A stretch of 64,000 nt of DNA from Bacteroidales bacterium UBA1797 (GTDB lineage Bacteria > Bacteroidota > Bacteroidia > Bacteroidales > VadinHA17). The stretch is from NCBI GenBank assembly GCA_002319885.1, contig DCFT01000028.1, positions 86,987 through 150,986 on the forward strand. The letters run 5' to 3'. The notes under the pieces were generated by a model. That model had not been told where the DNA came from. It ran no database searches and saw only the letters and a list, made by a program, of their open reading frames with translations. The position numbers and the translations under genes were made by a program. The first letter of the stretch is position 1, and the number at the start of each line of letters is the position of its first letter. Below are positions 9,376-19,283 of this stretch, piece by piece.

Positions 9376-10655
9376 TCAGCACCGACAGTTATTTCATAAA
9401 GTTCATCAATATTATAATACTTTCTGGCGAGTTCAATAATTTCATCAGGTTCAATTGTTCTGATTTTTTCGGACAGGCTGTGAAAGTACCTGTTGTCGAG
9501 ACCAAATTCCCACGCAGATTTGAAACTTTCGGCCAGGGCAAATGGTCCGTCAAACATCCTGACCATTTCTCCTGACATATAGTTCCGAACAACAGCCATC
9601 TCATCTTTCTCCACAGGTACGGTTTGCAGAAGCTTTATTTCCTTGTAAATCTCTTCAATTGCATTTTTGCTGTTTTTCTGACCTACTTCAGTGGAGATCA
9701 CTTTATAGCCAGACAGATCGAGAGAAGATAGTGACGAGCTTATGCCGTAAGTAAAACCCTTTTCTTCGCGAATATTTTTCATCAGACGCGAACCAAAATA
9801 TCCCCCGAGGATGGAATCGAGGACTTTCAGACCGGGGTAATCAGGATGCCTTTTGTTGATAGTTGAGGAGCCTATTCTGATCGCATTTTGAACTGTTCCT
9901 GGCTTATTGATATGAAATTTTTTTAATTCACTGCCTTTAAGGACGTTAAAAGGCTCTTCTTTTTTTATTTCAGAAGCATTGTCATATCCAAAATATGAAT
10001 TCAGAAGTTTGGCCGTTTGATTGTGTATTTTTCCCGATATAACAATTGCCATTGTATCAGGATTATAATATCTTGAATGGAAATCCGCTAGGTGGGAAGG
10101 TGATATATTTTCAAAATCGTGTTCGCTGACCTGATAACCATACGGATGATTCTTCCCAAAAACAGATTCAAAAAACTGATCCATCGCAATATTCTGAACT
10201 TTTTCCCTGTTCACGAGATACCAGTGAAGGCGTTTTTTCATTAAAGCACCGAGTTCCTGTTCAGGAAATACTGGACGGAACAAAATCTCACGGCTTAATT
10301 CTAATACCTTTTCAATATGTTTATTCAGGAAAAACAGAACAATGCCTGCGGTATCTTTTTCGGCGGACTGGTGCAGGAAAACGCCATAGTAATCGAGAAG
10401 TCCGTTCAATTCTTCCGAAGTGTAATTCAGCGATCCTTCAGAAAGCATCATGTTGCATGTTGACGAAAGAAGTGGAAGGTGTTCTTTAACCTGACCAGCC
10501 CTGAATATAAATTCGATTCGCATAATATCTTCAGTTCCGGCTTCGATCAAATATACAGGAACACCATTATTAAGTCTCAAAGCCCCGGCTTCAGGAATAA
10601 CTACTTTTTCAACTGGAAAAACCGGTGGTTGTATTCTCTGCAGATTGTTCATCAT
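9372..10655 (-). CDS. M16-family peptidase subunit, non-catalytic partner
   Basis: This 427-residue protein has the fold of the insulinase/processing-peptidase family M16 but lacks the zinc motif HxxEH. It keeps the partner-subunit signature GSRLMKNIREEKGFTYGI, where Arg and Tyr contribute to substrate binding in the heterodimer. It should pair with the catalytic subunit encoded just upstream, as in bacterial two-subunit M16B peptidases. I place the start at the ATG at 10655, which overlaps the stop of the upstream gene as ATGA; a longer frame reaches 10694 but would overlap that gene by 43 bases. No signal peptide is seen, so it is probably cytoplasmic. Confidence 0.85.
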   Translation of the reverse strand: MMNNLQRIQPPVFPVEKVVIPEAGALRLNNGVPVYLIEAGTEDIMRIEFIFRAGQVKEHLPLLSSTCNMMLSEGSLNYTSEELNGLLDYYGVFLHQSAEKDTAGIVLFFLNKHIEKVLELSREILFRPVFPEQELGALMKKRLHWYLVNREKVQNIAMDQFFESVFGKNHPYGYQVSEHDFENISPSHLADFHSRYYNPDTMAIVISGKIHNQTAKLLNSYFGYDNASEIKKEEPFNVLKGSELKKFHINKPGTVQNAIRIGSSTINKRHPDYPGLKVLDSILGGYFGSRLMKNIREEKGFTYGISSSLSSLDLSGYKVISTEVGQKNSKNAIEEIYKEIKLLQTVPVEKDEMAVVRNYMSGEMVRMFDGPFALAESFKSAWEFGLDNRYFHSLSEKIRTIEPDEIIELARKYYNIDELYEITVGAE

Positions 10656-11899
10656 TTCTTTATTCGGGTAGATATATAATTCAGTGTGCTGCAATTAGTG
10701 GCAATGAAATATTTCTCAATGTTTTCCATTACCATTTTATGACTGACATTTCTATATGACTCAACTTCTTTATTTATTAATCCAGGATCACCCAGAAGTT
10801 CAAAAAATGCAAGATTTGCTGCCTTATTAAGGACGCTTGTATTTGAAAAGACTGTGGAAGATTCAAATTTATTTTTTACTTTCTCCATCTCATAATTGAT
10901 CTCATTCTTACTGCGTAGACCGTTGATTACTTCACATACCGATTTGTCAGCCTGCTGAATGCCAACGCCTTTCATAAGTTTCCCCTGAACAACTATCAGC
11001 CCCGGATCTATGTCCGTAGTCATGTATGCATTTATCTCGCTGAATAGTTTTTTTTCTCTTACAAGTTTGGTATGCAATCTGCCTGATTCTCCTCCTGCAA
11101 GGAGATCTGTTATCAGATCAAGAGTATAAAAATCATTACTTTTTCTTGGTCCAATATGCCACATCTTATATAATGCCGTTGAAGGTACGTCTCTTTCAAT
11201 TGTCAGCACTCTTTCCTCTGTTTGTTCAGGTTCGATGGGCAGGTTTCGTGGGTGTATTGTTCTTTTTTCGATTGGACCAAACCATTTTTGTGAAAGTTTA
11301 GATGCGAGATCATATCCAATATTTCCCGTTAGGGTAAGAATCGCATTGTTTGGCGCATAATGGGAAAAGAAGAATTTTTTTACATGTTCGAGGTCAGTAT
11401 TTCGGATATGATTAATATCCATTCCTATTGTTGGCCAACGGTAAGGATGCACTTTGTATGCTAAAGGGCGCAATTTTAATATTGCGTCTCCATAAGGCTG
11501 ATTCAGATACCGTTGGTTGAACTCCTCGCTGACGACATTTTTCTGGGTATCAAGATTCTTATTTGAGAAATCAAGTTCCAGCATTCTGTCAGATTCGAGC
11601 CAGAATCCTGTTTCAATATTTTCTGACGGGATGGTAAGATAATAATTGGTTATATCATTATTAGTGAAAGCATTATTTTCTCCACCAACAAGTTGGAGTG
11701 GAGTATCGAAATCAGGAACATTCAAAGAACCGCCGAACATTAGATGTTCAAAAAGATGTGCAAAACCTGTCATTGAAGGATCTTCATCCCGCGAACCAAC
11801 ATCATAGAGGATGTTCATTGCTATAAGGGGAGTAGATTTATCTTCGTGCACAACGACTCTTAATCCATTATCAAGTGAAAATCTTTTGTAATTTATCAT
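10652..11899 (-). CDS. M16-family zinc metallopeptidase, catalytic subunit
   Basis: The 415-residue product carries the inverted zinc motif HLFEH at residues 48-52 and a downstream glutamate ligand in NVVSEEFNQR, so it should be the active subunit of an M16B peptidase. No signal peptide is present. The ATG at 11899 is preferred; a TTG lies 15 bases upstream. The gene is first in a tightly overlapping set with the non-catalytic subunit and a T9SS-exported protein. Bacterial M16B pairs degrade peptides or process proteins; the substrate here is unknown. Confidence 0.9.
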   Translation of the reverse strand: MINYKRFSLDNGLRVVVHEDKSTPLIAMNILYDVGSRDEDPSMTGFAHLFEHLMFGGSLNVPDFDTPLQLVGGENNAFTNNDITNYYLTIPSENIETGFWLESDRMLELDFSNKNLDTQKNVVSEEFNQRYLNQPYGDAILKLRPLAYKVHPYRWPTIGMDINHIRNTDLEHVKKFFFSHYAPNNAILTLTGNIGYDLASKLSQKWFGPIEKRTIHPRNLPIEPEQTEERVLTIERDVPSTALYKMWHIGPRKSNDFYTLDLITDLLAGGESGRLHTKLVREKKLFSEINAYMTTDIDPGLIVVQGKLMKGVGIQQADKSVCEVINGLRSKNEINYEMEKVKNKFESSTVFSNTSVLNKAANLAFFELLGDPGLINKEVESYRNVSHKMVMENIEKYFIATNCSTLNYISTRIKK

Positions 11900-11997
11900 A
11901 CTTAGTAACTTCAATTATAAGAAATGGATAGGCATATAATAGTATAATACCTGATGACAAACTTAATTAAAAAACGGTGAAGGATTAGTATTGTTTT

Positions 11998-12005
11998 TAT
12001 ATTTG
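11998..12005 (+). promoter_or_regulatory. -7 box of the CLC gene, implying a very short leader
   Basis: TATATTTG is an exact TAnnTTTG match ending eight bases before the ATG at 12013. If transcription starts about seven bases after the box, the mRNA would be leaderless or nearly so. No good -33 element was found, so the site is uncertain. Confidence 0.45.
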
Positions 12006-12012
12006 CAGAATT

Positions 12013-13788
12013 ATGTTTAAAAATCGTTTTCTCAGAGGAATAATTAATCAAAATCTTTTTGAAATAGATCAGGTTAAATTAGTTTACTTTCTTAGCCTGG
12101 TTGTTGGCTTGCTTAGTGCCCTCGCCGCTGCTTTCCTTAAGTATTCGATTCATTACATGCATAAAATACTTACGGAAGGCATTACGGCTGAGTCGGGTGG
12201 TTATCTCTACCTGGCTTATCCTCTTATTGGTATGTTATTGACCTATTTGTTTGTCAGATACATTGTCAAGGATAATATAGGTCATGGTATAAGCAGGATT
12301 CTTTTTGCAATATCCAGAAAGAGGAGCCACATTAAGACGCATAATACCTGGACTTCAATAATTGCAAGTACTCTTACAATAGGATTTGGAGGGTCTGTTG
12401 GAGCAGAGGCTCCTATTGTGCTGACCGGATCTTCCATTGGTTCAGCTATGGGTCGGTTTTTTAAGCTGAATTATAAAAATATTACTCTGTTAATAGGCTG
12501 CGGTGCTGCAGGAGCTATTTCAGGCATTTTCAAGGCGCCGATTGCGGGTATTGTTTTTACACTTGAAATTCTGATGCTCGACCTTACCACATCATCAATT
12601 GTTCCGCTCTTAATATCATCGGTAACGGCTGCAACAATAGCTTACTTTCTGATGGGAAACACGGTTCTTCTTTCCTTTAATGTAGCTGGTGCATTCGATG
12701 TTTCAAATATTCCGTGGTACCTTCTGCTTGGTGTTATTTCGGGTTTAATTTCGCTCTATTTCTCGAAGATGACACTGTTTCTTGAGGGAAACTATAAGAA
12801 GATTACGAATTCCTACTTAAAACTTACTCTTGGCGGGATTGTGCTGGGAGGAATGATTTATTTGTTTCCTCCATTCTTCGGTGAAGGTTATGATACGATT
12901 ATGTCACTCCTCCAGGGTAATTCTGATATGGTTTTTAAAAGCAGTGTATTCAGTCAGCACTCTTCAGGTTTTTTGTCTATAACACTGTTCATGGCAGGGC
13001 TGGTATTTTTTAAAGTGTTTGCAAGCAGTTCCACCAATGGGGCGGGTGGTGTTGGAGGGATATTTGCACCGGCATTATTTCTGGGAGGAGTAAACGGATT
13101 CCTTTTTTCAGGTCTTTTAAAAAGAATTATCGATATTGACCTGCCTGATAACAGATTTGTTCTTGTGGGAATGGCGGGTACAATGGCAGGTATCATGCAT
13201 GCACCGCTCACAGCTATATTCCTGATAGCAGAGATCACTGGTGGCTATAACCTTCTTATCCCGCTTATAATAACGTCTACAGCCGCATATATTACCACAA
13301 GAAGCTTTGAAAAACATTCAATTTATCACGTTCAGCTGGCAGAAAGAGGAGAACTTATAACTCACGATAAAAACAAGGCTGTATTAACCCGGATGAATTG
13401 GAAGAGGGAAATTGAAACTGACCTTTTAAAGGTAAAGCCAACGGATAATCTTCGCGAACTTGTTAAAATAATTGCCAGATCAAAAAGAAACCTGTTCCCG
13501 GTAGTTGATGAATACAATATTTTAGAAGGAGTCGTTTCTCTTGATGATGTCAGAGAGATAATGTTCCAGGATGAATTATATGATACTACTTTTATGAAGG
13601 ATCTTATGACTATTCCTCCTTCTTATATTGATAAAAAGGAAAATATTGAAGCTGTAATGGAGGCGTTCAGAAAAACTGGTGCCTGGAACCTGCCTGTGCT
13701 GGAGGATGGATATTACGTTGGATTTATATCCAAATCAAGGGTTTTTTCTACCTACCGTGAATTACTTGTGGAATTAGCAGAAGAATAG
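12013..13788 (+). CDS. CLC-family chloride channel/transporter with C-terminal CBS pair
   Basis: The 591-residue membrane protein has about ten hydrophobic segments of the CLC fold followed by two CBS domains (from about residue 455), which usually bind adenine nucleotides and modulate transport. The gating glutamate is present at Glu132 in GAEAP. The first selectivity element reads GHGIS at residues 90-94 instead of GSGIP, and the GIFAP element is intact. At the position of the internal proton glutamate of E. coli CLC-ec1 (Glu203) there is isoleucine (Ile185, after Glu184), which suggests passive channel behaviour or different coupling; this is an inference from alignment by eye. It is followed 20 bases later by glyA, probably on the same transcript. 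Confidence 0.88.
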   Translation: MFKNRFLRGIINQNLFEIDQVKLVYFLSLVVGLLSALAAAFLKYSIHYMHKILTEGITAESGGYLYLAYPLIGMLLTYLFVRYIVKDNIGHGISRILFAISRKRSHIKTHNTWTSIIASTLTIGFGGSVGAEAPIVLTGSSIGSAMGRFFKLNYKNITLLIGCGAAGAISGIFKAPIAGIVFTLEILMLDLTTSSIVPLLISSVTAATIAYFLMGNTVLLSFNVAGAFDVSNIPWYLLLGVISGLISLYFSKMTLFLEGNYKKITNSYLKLTLGGIVLGGMIYLFPPFFGEGYDTIMSLLQGNSDMVFKSSVFSQHSSGFLSITLFMAGLVFFKVFASSSTNGAGGVGGIFAPALFLGGVNGFLFSGLLKRIIDIDLPDNRFVLVGMAGTMAGIMHAPLTAIFLIAEITGGYNLLIPLIITSTAAYITTRSFEKHSIYHVQLAERGELITHDKNKAVLTRMNWKREIETDLLKVKPTDNLRELVKIIARSKRNLFPVVDEYNILEGVVSLDDVREIMFQDELYDTTFMKDLMTIPPSYIDKKENIEAVMEAFRKTGAWNLPVLEDGYYVGFISKSRVFSTYRELLVELAEE

Positions 13789-13808
13789 ATGTCTTAAAAT
13801 TATATACT

Positions 13809-15089
13809 ATGAAAAGAGATACTTTAATTTTTGATCTTATTGAACAGGAACGCCAACGTCAGATAAATGGGATAGAACTGATTGCCTCCGAAAATTTTGT
13901 CAGTCCGCAGGTACTGGAAGCAATGGGATCAGTAATGACTAATAAGTACGCAGAAGGGTATCCCGGATATCGTTATTATGGTGGCTGTGAGATTGTTGAC
14001 CAGACTGAACAGATTGCAATTGACAGGTTGAAACAACTTTTTAATGCAGAGTATGCTAATGTTCAACCTCATTCCGGTGCTCAGGCTAATATGGCAGTCT
14101 TTCTGACTGTGCTTAAACCAGGGGATACCTTTATGGGACTAAATCTTGCACACGGAGGGCATCTTTCACATGGGTCGCCTGTAAATTCATCGGGTCTCTT
14201 TTATAAACCTATTGCCTACAGTGTTAAGGAGGAGGATGGTCTGGTTGATTATGACATGATGGAGAAGATCGCTCTTAAAGAAAAGCCAAAGATGATAATA
14301 GGAGGGGCATCAGCGTATTCAAGGGAATGGGACTATGAAAGGATGAGAAAAATTGCTGATATGATTGGTGCTATTCTAATGGTTGATATGGCGCATCCGG
14401 CGGGATTGATAGCAGCCGGACTTTTAAAAAATCCGTTGGAATATGCTCATATAGTTACTTCAACAACACATAAGACATTACGCGGTCCGCGCGGAGGTAT
14501 TATCCTTATGGGTAAGGATTTTGTCAATCCATGGGGTATTACAACTACAAAAGGAGAGGTAAGGATGATGTCTTCCTTATTGAACTCAGCTGTTTTCCCC
14601 GGTATACAGGGCGGCCCTCTTGAACATGTAATTGCCTCAAAAGCAGTTTCTTTTGGCGAAGCCCTATCTCCAGATTTTAATGAATACCAGTCAAGGGTAA
14701 AAAAGAATGCACTGGTTATGGCAAATGCATTTATGGATAAAGGCTATAAAGTGATTTCAAATGGAACTGACAATCACCTTATGTTAATTGATCTGAGGAC
14801 CAGATTTCCTGAAATTTCAGGTAAAAAGGTTGAAAACACTCTCGTGCAAGCACATATTACAGTAAATAAAAATATGGTTCCATTTGATAGTCGTTCTCCC
14901 TTCCTTACTTCCGGTTTAAGAGTGGGTACCCCGGCTATCACAACCCGCGGGCTTAAGGAAGAACACATGGGTGTAATAGTTGATCTGATTGATGAAGTTA
15001 TATCAAACATTGAAAATCAATCAGTTATTGCAAAAGTAGGTGAGAAAGTTGTAAAAATGATGAAATCCTTCCCTCTTTTCTCAATGTGA
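13809..15089 (+). CDS. glyA: Serine hydroxymethyltransferase
   Basis: GlyA interconverts serine and glycine with transfer of a one-carbon unit to tetrahydrofolate, using pyridoxal phosphate. The 426-residue length matches the family. The start [14 protein letters not shown] with IELIASENF is characteristic, and the cofactor lysine is Lys222 in [13 protein letters not shown]. The product is cytosolic. It sits 20 bases downstream of the CLC gene and ends only eight bases from the convergent usher gene, with no terminator visible between them. Confidence 0.97.
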   Translation: MKRDTLIFDLIEQERQRQINGIELIASENFVSPQVLEAMGSVMTNKYAEGYPGYRYYGGCEIVDQTEQIAIDRLKQLFNAEYANVQPHSGAQANMAVFLTVLKPGDTFMGLNLAHGGHLSHGSPVNSSGLFYKPIAYSVKEEDGLVDYDMMEKIALKEKPKMIIGGASAYSREWDYERMRKIADMIGAILMVDMAHPAGLIAAGLLKNPLEYAHIVTSTTHKTLRGPRGGIILMGKDFVNPWGITTTKGEVRMMSSLLNSAVFPGIQGGPLEHVIASKAVSFGEALSPDFNEYQSRVKKNALVMANAFMDKGYKVISNGTDNHLMLIDLRTRFPEISGKKVENTLVQAHITVNKNMVPFDSRSPFLTSGLRVGTPAITTRGLKEEHMGVIVDLIDEVISNIENQSVIAKVGEKVVKMMKSFPLFSM

Positions 15090-15097
15090 TTTATCAG

Positions 15098-18000
15098 TTA
15101 TTTGTTTTCGATAAGCGTGACTCCGGGATAACCCAGGCCGGCAAGTTCAGGATAATATTTATATGTTTCTTCACGTGTATAGAATCCGGTTACTAGCACA
15201 TGATAGTAATCGTATTCTTTAATTATCTCAACCGGAAGCTTAAGTTTAGAAATGATTCTCCTTTGGACCCGTAAGGCCTCGGAATGCTTGTGATATGTTC
15301 CAATATGAAGTGAGATAGTCGGTTGGGGGCGGGGAGCAACTATCTTTTCCACAGCAACCTGTTCCTGCGTTGTTTCAGGTTTGAAAAGGGCAGGAATCTC
15401 CCTGTTCCATTCAACCCGGTCAATCAGTGGTTCCCTATGAATCTCCTCGGGTTCTTCCACTCGCGGTTTCTGAGGTGGTACGATCCAAATATCTTTAATT
15501 CCAAGTTTTCCAATAGTAGGCTCAAGCTTTTTCATCTCTTCCAATACTGTCTGATCGATCATGGATGTTTCAATAATCCTAACTTTATAATAGCCTCCCT
15601 CAGAAACAATTACTACCTTATTATTGTGACTGTTTGTAAGCTGATCTTTAAGGTTTATGGCATTGGATCTCAAGCGGAATGCTCCCAGTTGTATCTCTAT
15701 CTCAGTATTGGCTGCCACTGATGGATTTTCGTTAAGCCTGTCGGATATTTTAGTAACAGTATCCTGTTTTTCAGTAACTACCCATTGTTGATGTTTTGCT
15801 TTAAGACTTATCACCCAGAGTTCATTAACACCGTTCTTATGCAAAACGGAAATATAATCATCAACCTCTTTCCGATCATTGATTTCGGAGATCCTTACCT
15901 TATAGTAGCCGTCCTCAGACACTATTACTACAGGTTTTCCTATTATTTTTCCAATCTTCTTACGGTAAGCATCAGCGTTTTTCTTTTCCTTGAACGCACC
16001 CATTTGTATGGCATAACTGTCTTTTGATATTGTCACCAGTTCCTGCGTAACCTCATGTACAATCAAAAATGTAGTATCCTTCTTTATAACCGGTTTTGCC
16101 TGGAAAGGAAGATTTTTTCGGGTAGTGTCTCCAGGTATTCTATTTAGAATGAAATCCAGTCCGCTTACTATATCTCCATTGATGTTTCCTGCCACTGCGA
16201 ACTGAATTGAATCAGGTTCACATCTCATGTCAAGTCTTCTAAGCTGAACAGTGTCGAGCCTTACGGTATATTTCCCAGGAGCTAATCCGAAATAGCTAAA
16301 GTAGCCGTTGTCTTCAGTAAGCGATTTAGCAGTTGTTCTCAGTTTGGCGCCCCTTATATTTAAAATAATTCTTCCAAGTCCGTTCTTTTCGTTGCCGTTT
16401 TGAAGAAAGACATTTCCATTCGCCTCGCCAGCTACTGTAATCGGAATCTCAATAAGTTTTAATATGTCAGGATCAACATAAACATTCAATGTAGGTTTTT
16501 GTAACCTCCAGGCAACATTTTCGAAACTATTGGGATCGAGTTCAATAAAACATGTGGTATAAGGTTCCAGTCCAAGTATTCTGATTGTTGAATCACGTTC
16601 GCTTTTTTCAATTCTGCCTCCGTTTGCATGCAGGTTTAATCCGTGCGCTTTTGGCTCACCCGGATCTTTCTTTCCATTTCCGTTAAGATCGAGGAAAGCC
16701 ACAATAGAGATACCTCCTTTGCCTACATTGGTCCTGTTATCAGCACCCAGGTATCTTGTTTTTCTGTCGTTTATTAAACTGCCTCTGGCATATTGAATGA
16801 GAGTAGTCTTCTTGTCAGATTGTCTAACTGATGCACCTACCTGAGCAAAAGAAAAGTCATAGCGGAAACCAACTTCAGCCAATTTAAGATTAGTGCTGAA
16901 GATCTGTTCTACTGACATATTCAGGAATGCATGATCATGGATATGTTTCTCCAGTCCTGCTTTAATTGAGATTAATTTATTCTGAGTATATCCATATTGA
17001 GCCTGAGGCATAATGACAAAACCAGCTGGAAGCCGGAAAGCCAGAGAAAGGCTGCTGTATACAAAAGGTTTAGTATAATCAGCAAACAAAGCGCTGGTTG
17101 TAAGGTTTGTACTCACTCCTAAAATTGAACCTGAGAAAAGCCATTCCCCAGTTGTGTATTGTGAAGAAGGCAGAACAATCTGGTTAACAGAAAGCCGTTG
17201 ATAAGTTAAAACCTTTCCTATTCTCAGGGGTATTGAAATAATTGCTCTGCGTTCTTCTTTGTAGTTAAAGTTGATGGCTTTCTGATCTTTATTATAATTT
17301 GTGTAATTCAGGTCCAACTGGATATTTGAAGGCAGCTGGTATGAAAGGGTTCCCTTTGTTCGTACTCCATAGGTGTATTCACCTGAAAGGAGCAGGTTGT
17401 TGGTAATCCTTAATGAAGCATTCATAAATGGCATTGAAGGTCCTGAGAGTACTGATGAGAGATACTCAATTCCTGCCCCAACGGTAAGACTACGTGTCAC
17501 ACCATAGTTAACATTCAATTTTGAATATCTGCTTGCAAGTGTATCTTCAACAATTCCTGCACTCAATGTATATTCTAAAGTTTTTTCAGGAAGGAAATTG
17601 AAAGGTATATTTATATTCTGCTCCTGTGTACGTTCTTCCCCCCAGGGTCCGTAAAATTTAAGTTTTACAACTGAATTTCCGTAGACCAGAGGAACCTGAA
17701 ACGTATAAAATCCTGACGCATCGGATTTTACGTAATCAACCAGAACATTATTTACATAAAGCTCTACAATCCAGCCAGGCTCTGTTTTGTTGCTAAGAGT
17801 ATACGATCCAAAGGAACGTCTGTATGTTGTTGGTGTATTAGTGAATTGAACTCCAATAACAGGACTATAGATTGAAGATATTGCATTTGAAGCAATCTTT
17901 CCTGCAACGATCTGTCTCAAGGGTTTAAAATCATTATTTACATACCGCCATTGATAATACTGTTGTTTGTCAGAGAAGGTTTCGTTGCTGTTATAGTATA

Positions 18001-18682
18001 ATGAGGCATTTGCCTCACCTCCGGCAATCATTGCGCCAATGTTCATATTAATTGAAGTTGCTGACGCACCATTTATTTCTTCTGTTGAAATGGCTGACCA
18101 ATCAGCCATCCCGAATTTAAATAAATGAGAGGTTCTGCCTATGGTCGTATCGGCAATAAGATCTCCCTTGAGATGGGTGAGATTTTTTCTCATCTCTTCC
18201 AGCTTCATCTCTCTTATTATTGGAAGTTCAAGCTTACTGTTAATGGTTGCCGAAAGACTTCTGAAATTAAATACGCAATCAAGTCCGAATACTTTTCCGA
18301 AATAAGATGATTTCAGATAAAGATTTGATTCTGTGCGAATCAGATCACCAGGTTCCAGTTTATAAACTTTATCCTGATAGCGGATCTGATTGTCTGTCCT
18401 GCTGATAGAATATGTTGCATCAGGGTTGATGAAGAAACCGGTTATAGATTCTAAATCTTTCGATGGTACATTTCTAATCTTTAGAAAATCAAAGAGATCA
18501 GTAACCGGTAGATATAATTCTTCTCCTTTAATTACTGCTGAAATATCTCCTGCGCCAACACCCCTGACGTCTATAAATACTGAGATTTCATCATATTCAT
18601 TCTGTCCAAAAAGTGAAACTGAAGGGATAAAGATATAAAGCATCGTCAATAAAGTCAGATACCTGATCAGCATTTTTTTCAT
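15098..18682 (-). CDS. Outer-membrane usher-like barrel protein fused to three SPOR domains
   Basis: This 1194-residue protein starts at the ATG at 18682, just before a signal peptide (MKKMLIRY to about residue 27, ending LFGQ); an ATG at 18727 would add an unlikely leader. The N-terminal region (about 30-180) contains short strands with LYLPVTDLFDFLKI, resembling archaic usher N-domains. A long set of beta-strands follows. It includes YRRSFGSYTLSN and then an inserted module with GWIVELYVNNVLVDY, GFYTFQVPL and FYGPWGEER, much like the usher plug region. Near residue 690 is a FLDLNGNGKKDPGE loop and then carboxypeptidase-regulatory-like strands. Three SPOR domains end the protein (about residues 889-958, 994-1068, 1121-1194). 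I infer it secretes the DUF4402 pilins; a large non-usher porin remains possible. Confidence 0.75.
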   Translation of the reverse strand: MKKMLIRYLTLLTMLYIFIPSVSLFGQNEYDEISVFIDVRGVGAGDISAVIKGEELYLPVTDLFDFLKIRNVPSKDLESITGFFINPDATYSISRTDNQIRYQDKVYKLEPGDLIRTESNLYLKSSYFGKVFGLDCVFNFRSLSATINSKLELPIIREMKLEEMRKNLTHLKGDLIADTTIGRTSHLFKFGMADWSAISTEEINGASATSINMNIGAMIAGGEANASLYYNSNETFSDKQQYYQWRYVNNDFKPLRQIVAGKIASNAISSIYSPVIGVQFTNTPTTYRRSFGSYTLSNKTEPGWIVELYVNNVLVDYVKSDASGFYTFQVPLVYGNSVVKLKFYGPWGEERTQEQNINIPFNFLPEKTLEYTLSAGIVEDTLASRYSKLNVNYGVTRSLTVGAGIEYLSSVLSGPSMPFMNASLRITNNLLLSGEYTYGVRTKGTLSYQLPSNIQLDLNYTNYNKDQKAINFNYKEERRAIISIPLRIGKVLTYQRLSVNQIVLPSSQYTTGEWLFSGSILGVSTNLTTSALFADYTKPFVYSSLSLAFRLPAGFVIMPQAQYGYTQNKLISIKAGLEKHIHDHAFLNMSVEQIFSTNLKLAEVGFRYDFSFAQVGASVRQSDKKTTLIQYARGSLINDRKTRYLGADNRTNVGKGGISIVAFLDLNGNGKKDPGEPKAHGLNLHANGGRIEKSERDSTIRILGLEPYTTCFIELDPNSFENVAWRLQKPTLNVYVDPDILKLIEIPITVAGEANGNVFLQNGNEKNGLGRIILNIRGAKLRTTAKSLTEDNGYFSYFGLAPGKYTVRLDTVQLRRLDMRCEPDSIQFAVAGNINGDIVSGLDFILNRIPGDTTRKNLPFQAKPVIKKDTTFLIVHEVTQELVTISKDSYAIQMGAFKEKKNADAYRKKIGKIIGKPVVIVSEDGYYKVRISEINDRKEVDDYISVLHKNGVNELWVISLKAKHQQWVVTEKQDTVTKISDRLNENPSVAANTEIEIQLGAFRLRSNAINLKDQLTNSHNNKVVIVSEGGYYKVRIIETSMIDQTVLEEMKKLEPTIGKLGIKDIWIVPPQKPRVEEPEEIHREPLIDRVEWNREIPALFKPETTQEQVAVEKIVAPRPQPTISLHIGTYHKHSEALRVQRRIISKLKLPVEIIKEYDYYHVLVTGFYTREETYKYYPELAGLGYPGVTLIENK

Positions 18683-18758
18683 ACACCATGAAAATTGAAA
18701 GTTGGAGCATGTTCTTCTGATCGTCATTATTCTGTTTCCCTTATTATTTATCGGAAAT

Positions 18759-19283
18759 TTATTCCTGGATGAATGTTATATAAAATGTGCCACTGAAATT
18801 GCCTGGTGGATTTGACGCTGAATTTCCAACAGTAAGCGTCCCCCCGATGTTTAATACTGTATAAGCCGGCGGAATAGTAGTCATTATGAAAGGTGATGCC
18901 GGATTGGAGCTACCGATATGAAGCAATAATGAACCTCCGTTACTACCAGGTAATGACACATCAGGCCCGTTCAGAAGTGAAACCATCGTGCCCGGGTTGG
19001 CAACCAGTCTGTAAGTAACGGTTGAGAAAGAGTATCCAAGGTTTAGTAGTATTATATCCCCGGTAGCTGACCTCGCCCCTGCAGAACTGATGGTAACAGT
19101 GCCCCCCATAGCTCCGAGGGTGAACGCGCCGAAACCAAGGTTTTGTGTAACTGTTACAGAAATGGGACGTGGAGGTGGTTCCTGTGCAATCGTTTCCTGA
19201 AAAATAAAAAACAGAAAAATGATCGTAATTGGTAATATGCATGATTTAGACCTGATGAAACCTATTTTATGTACAGCTTTCAT
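18759..19283 (-). CDS. DUF4402-type pilin-like subunit, fourth paralogue
   Basis: The 174-residue product has a signal peptide (to about residue 33, ending TIAQ) and a beta-rich mature domain of the DUF4402 type: LGFGAFTLGAMGGTVTIS, then TVLNIGGTLTVG and a C-terminal strand NFSGTFYITFIQE. A glycine lies 14 residues from the C-terminus as in classical chaperone-usher pilins, but the penultimate residue is Gln, not aromatic. It is less like the other three and may be a tip, base or adaptor subunit. Its ATG overlaps the adhesin stop by four bases (ATGA at 19280-19283), and the usher begins 76 bases downstream. Secretion by the usher is inferred from context. Confidence 0.7.
   Translation of the reverse strand: MKAVHKIGFIRSKSCILPITIIFLFFIFQETIAQEPPPRPISVTVTQNLGFGAFTLGAMGGTVTISSAGARSATGDIILLNLGYSFSTVTYRLVANPGTMVSLLNGPDVSLPGSNGGSLLLHIGSSNPASPFIMTTIPPAYTVLNIGGTLTVGNSASNPPGNFSGTFYITFIQE

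Noticed and set aside
15098..18682. Interpretation as a TonB-dependent receptor instead of an usher
   Set aside because: No plug with TonB box or C-terminal receptor strand is seen; the barrel order, the inserted GWIVELYVNN module and the chaperone/pilin neighbours fit an usher better.
18683..18727. Upstream ATG for the usher-like gene
   Set aside because: It adds a cysteine-rich leader before a clean signal peptide that starts at the ATG at 18682.
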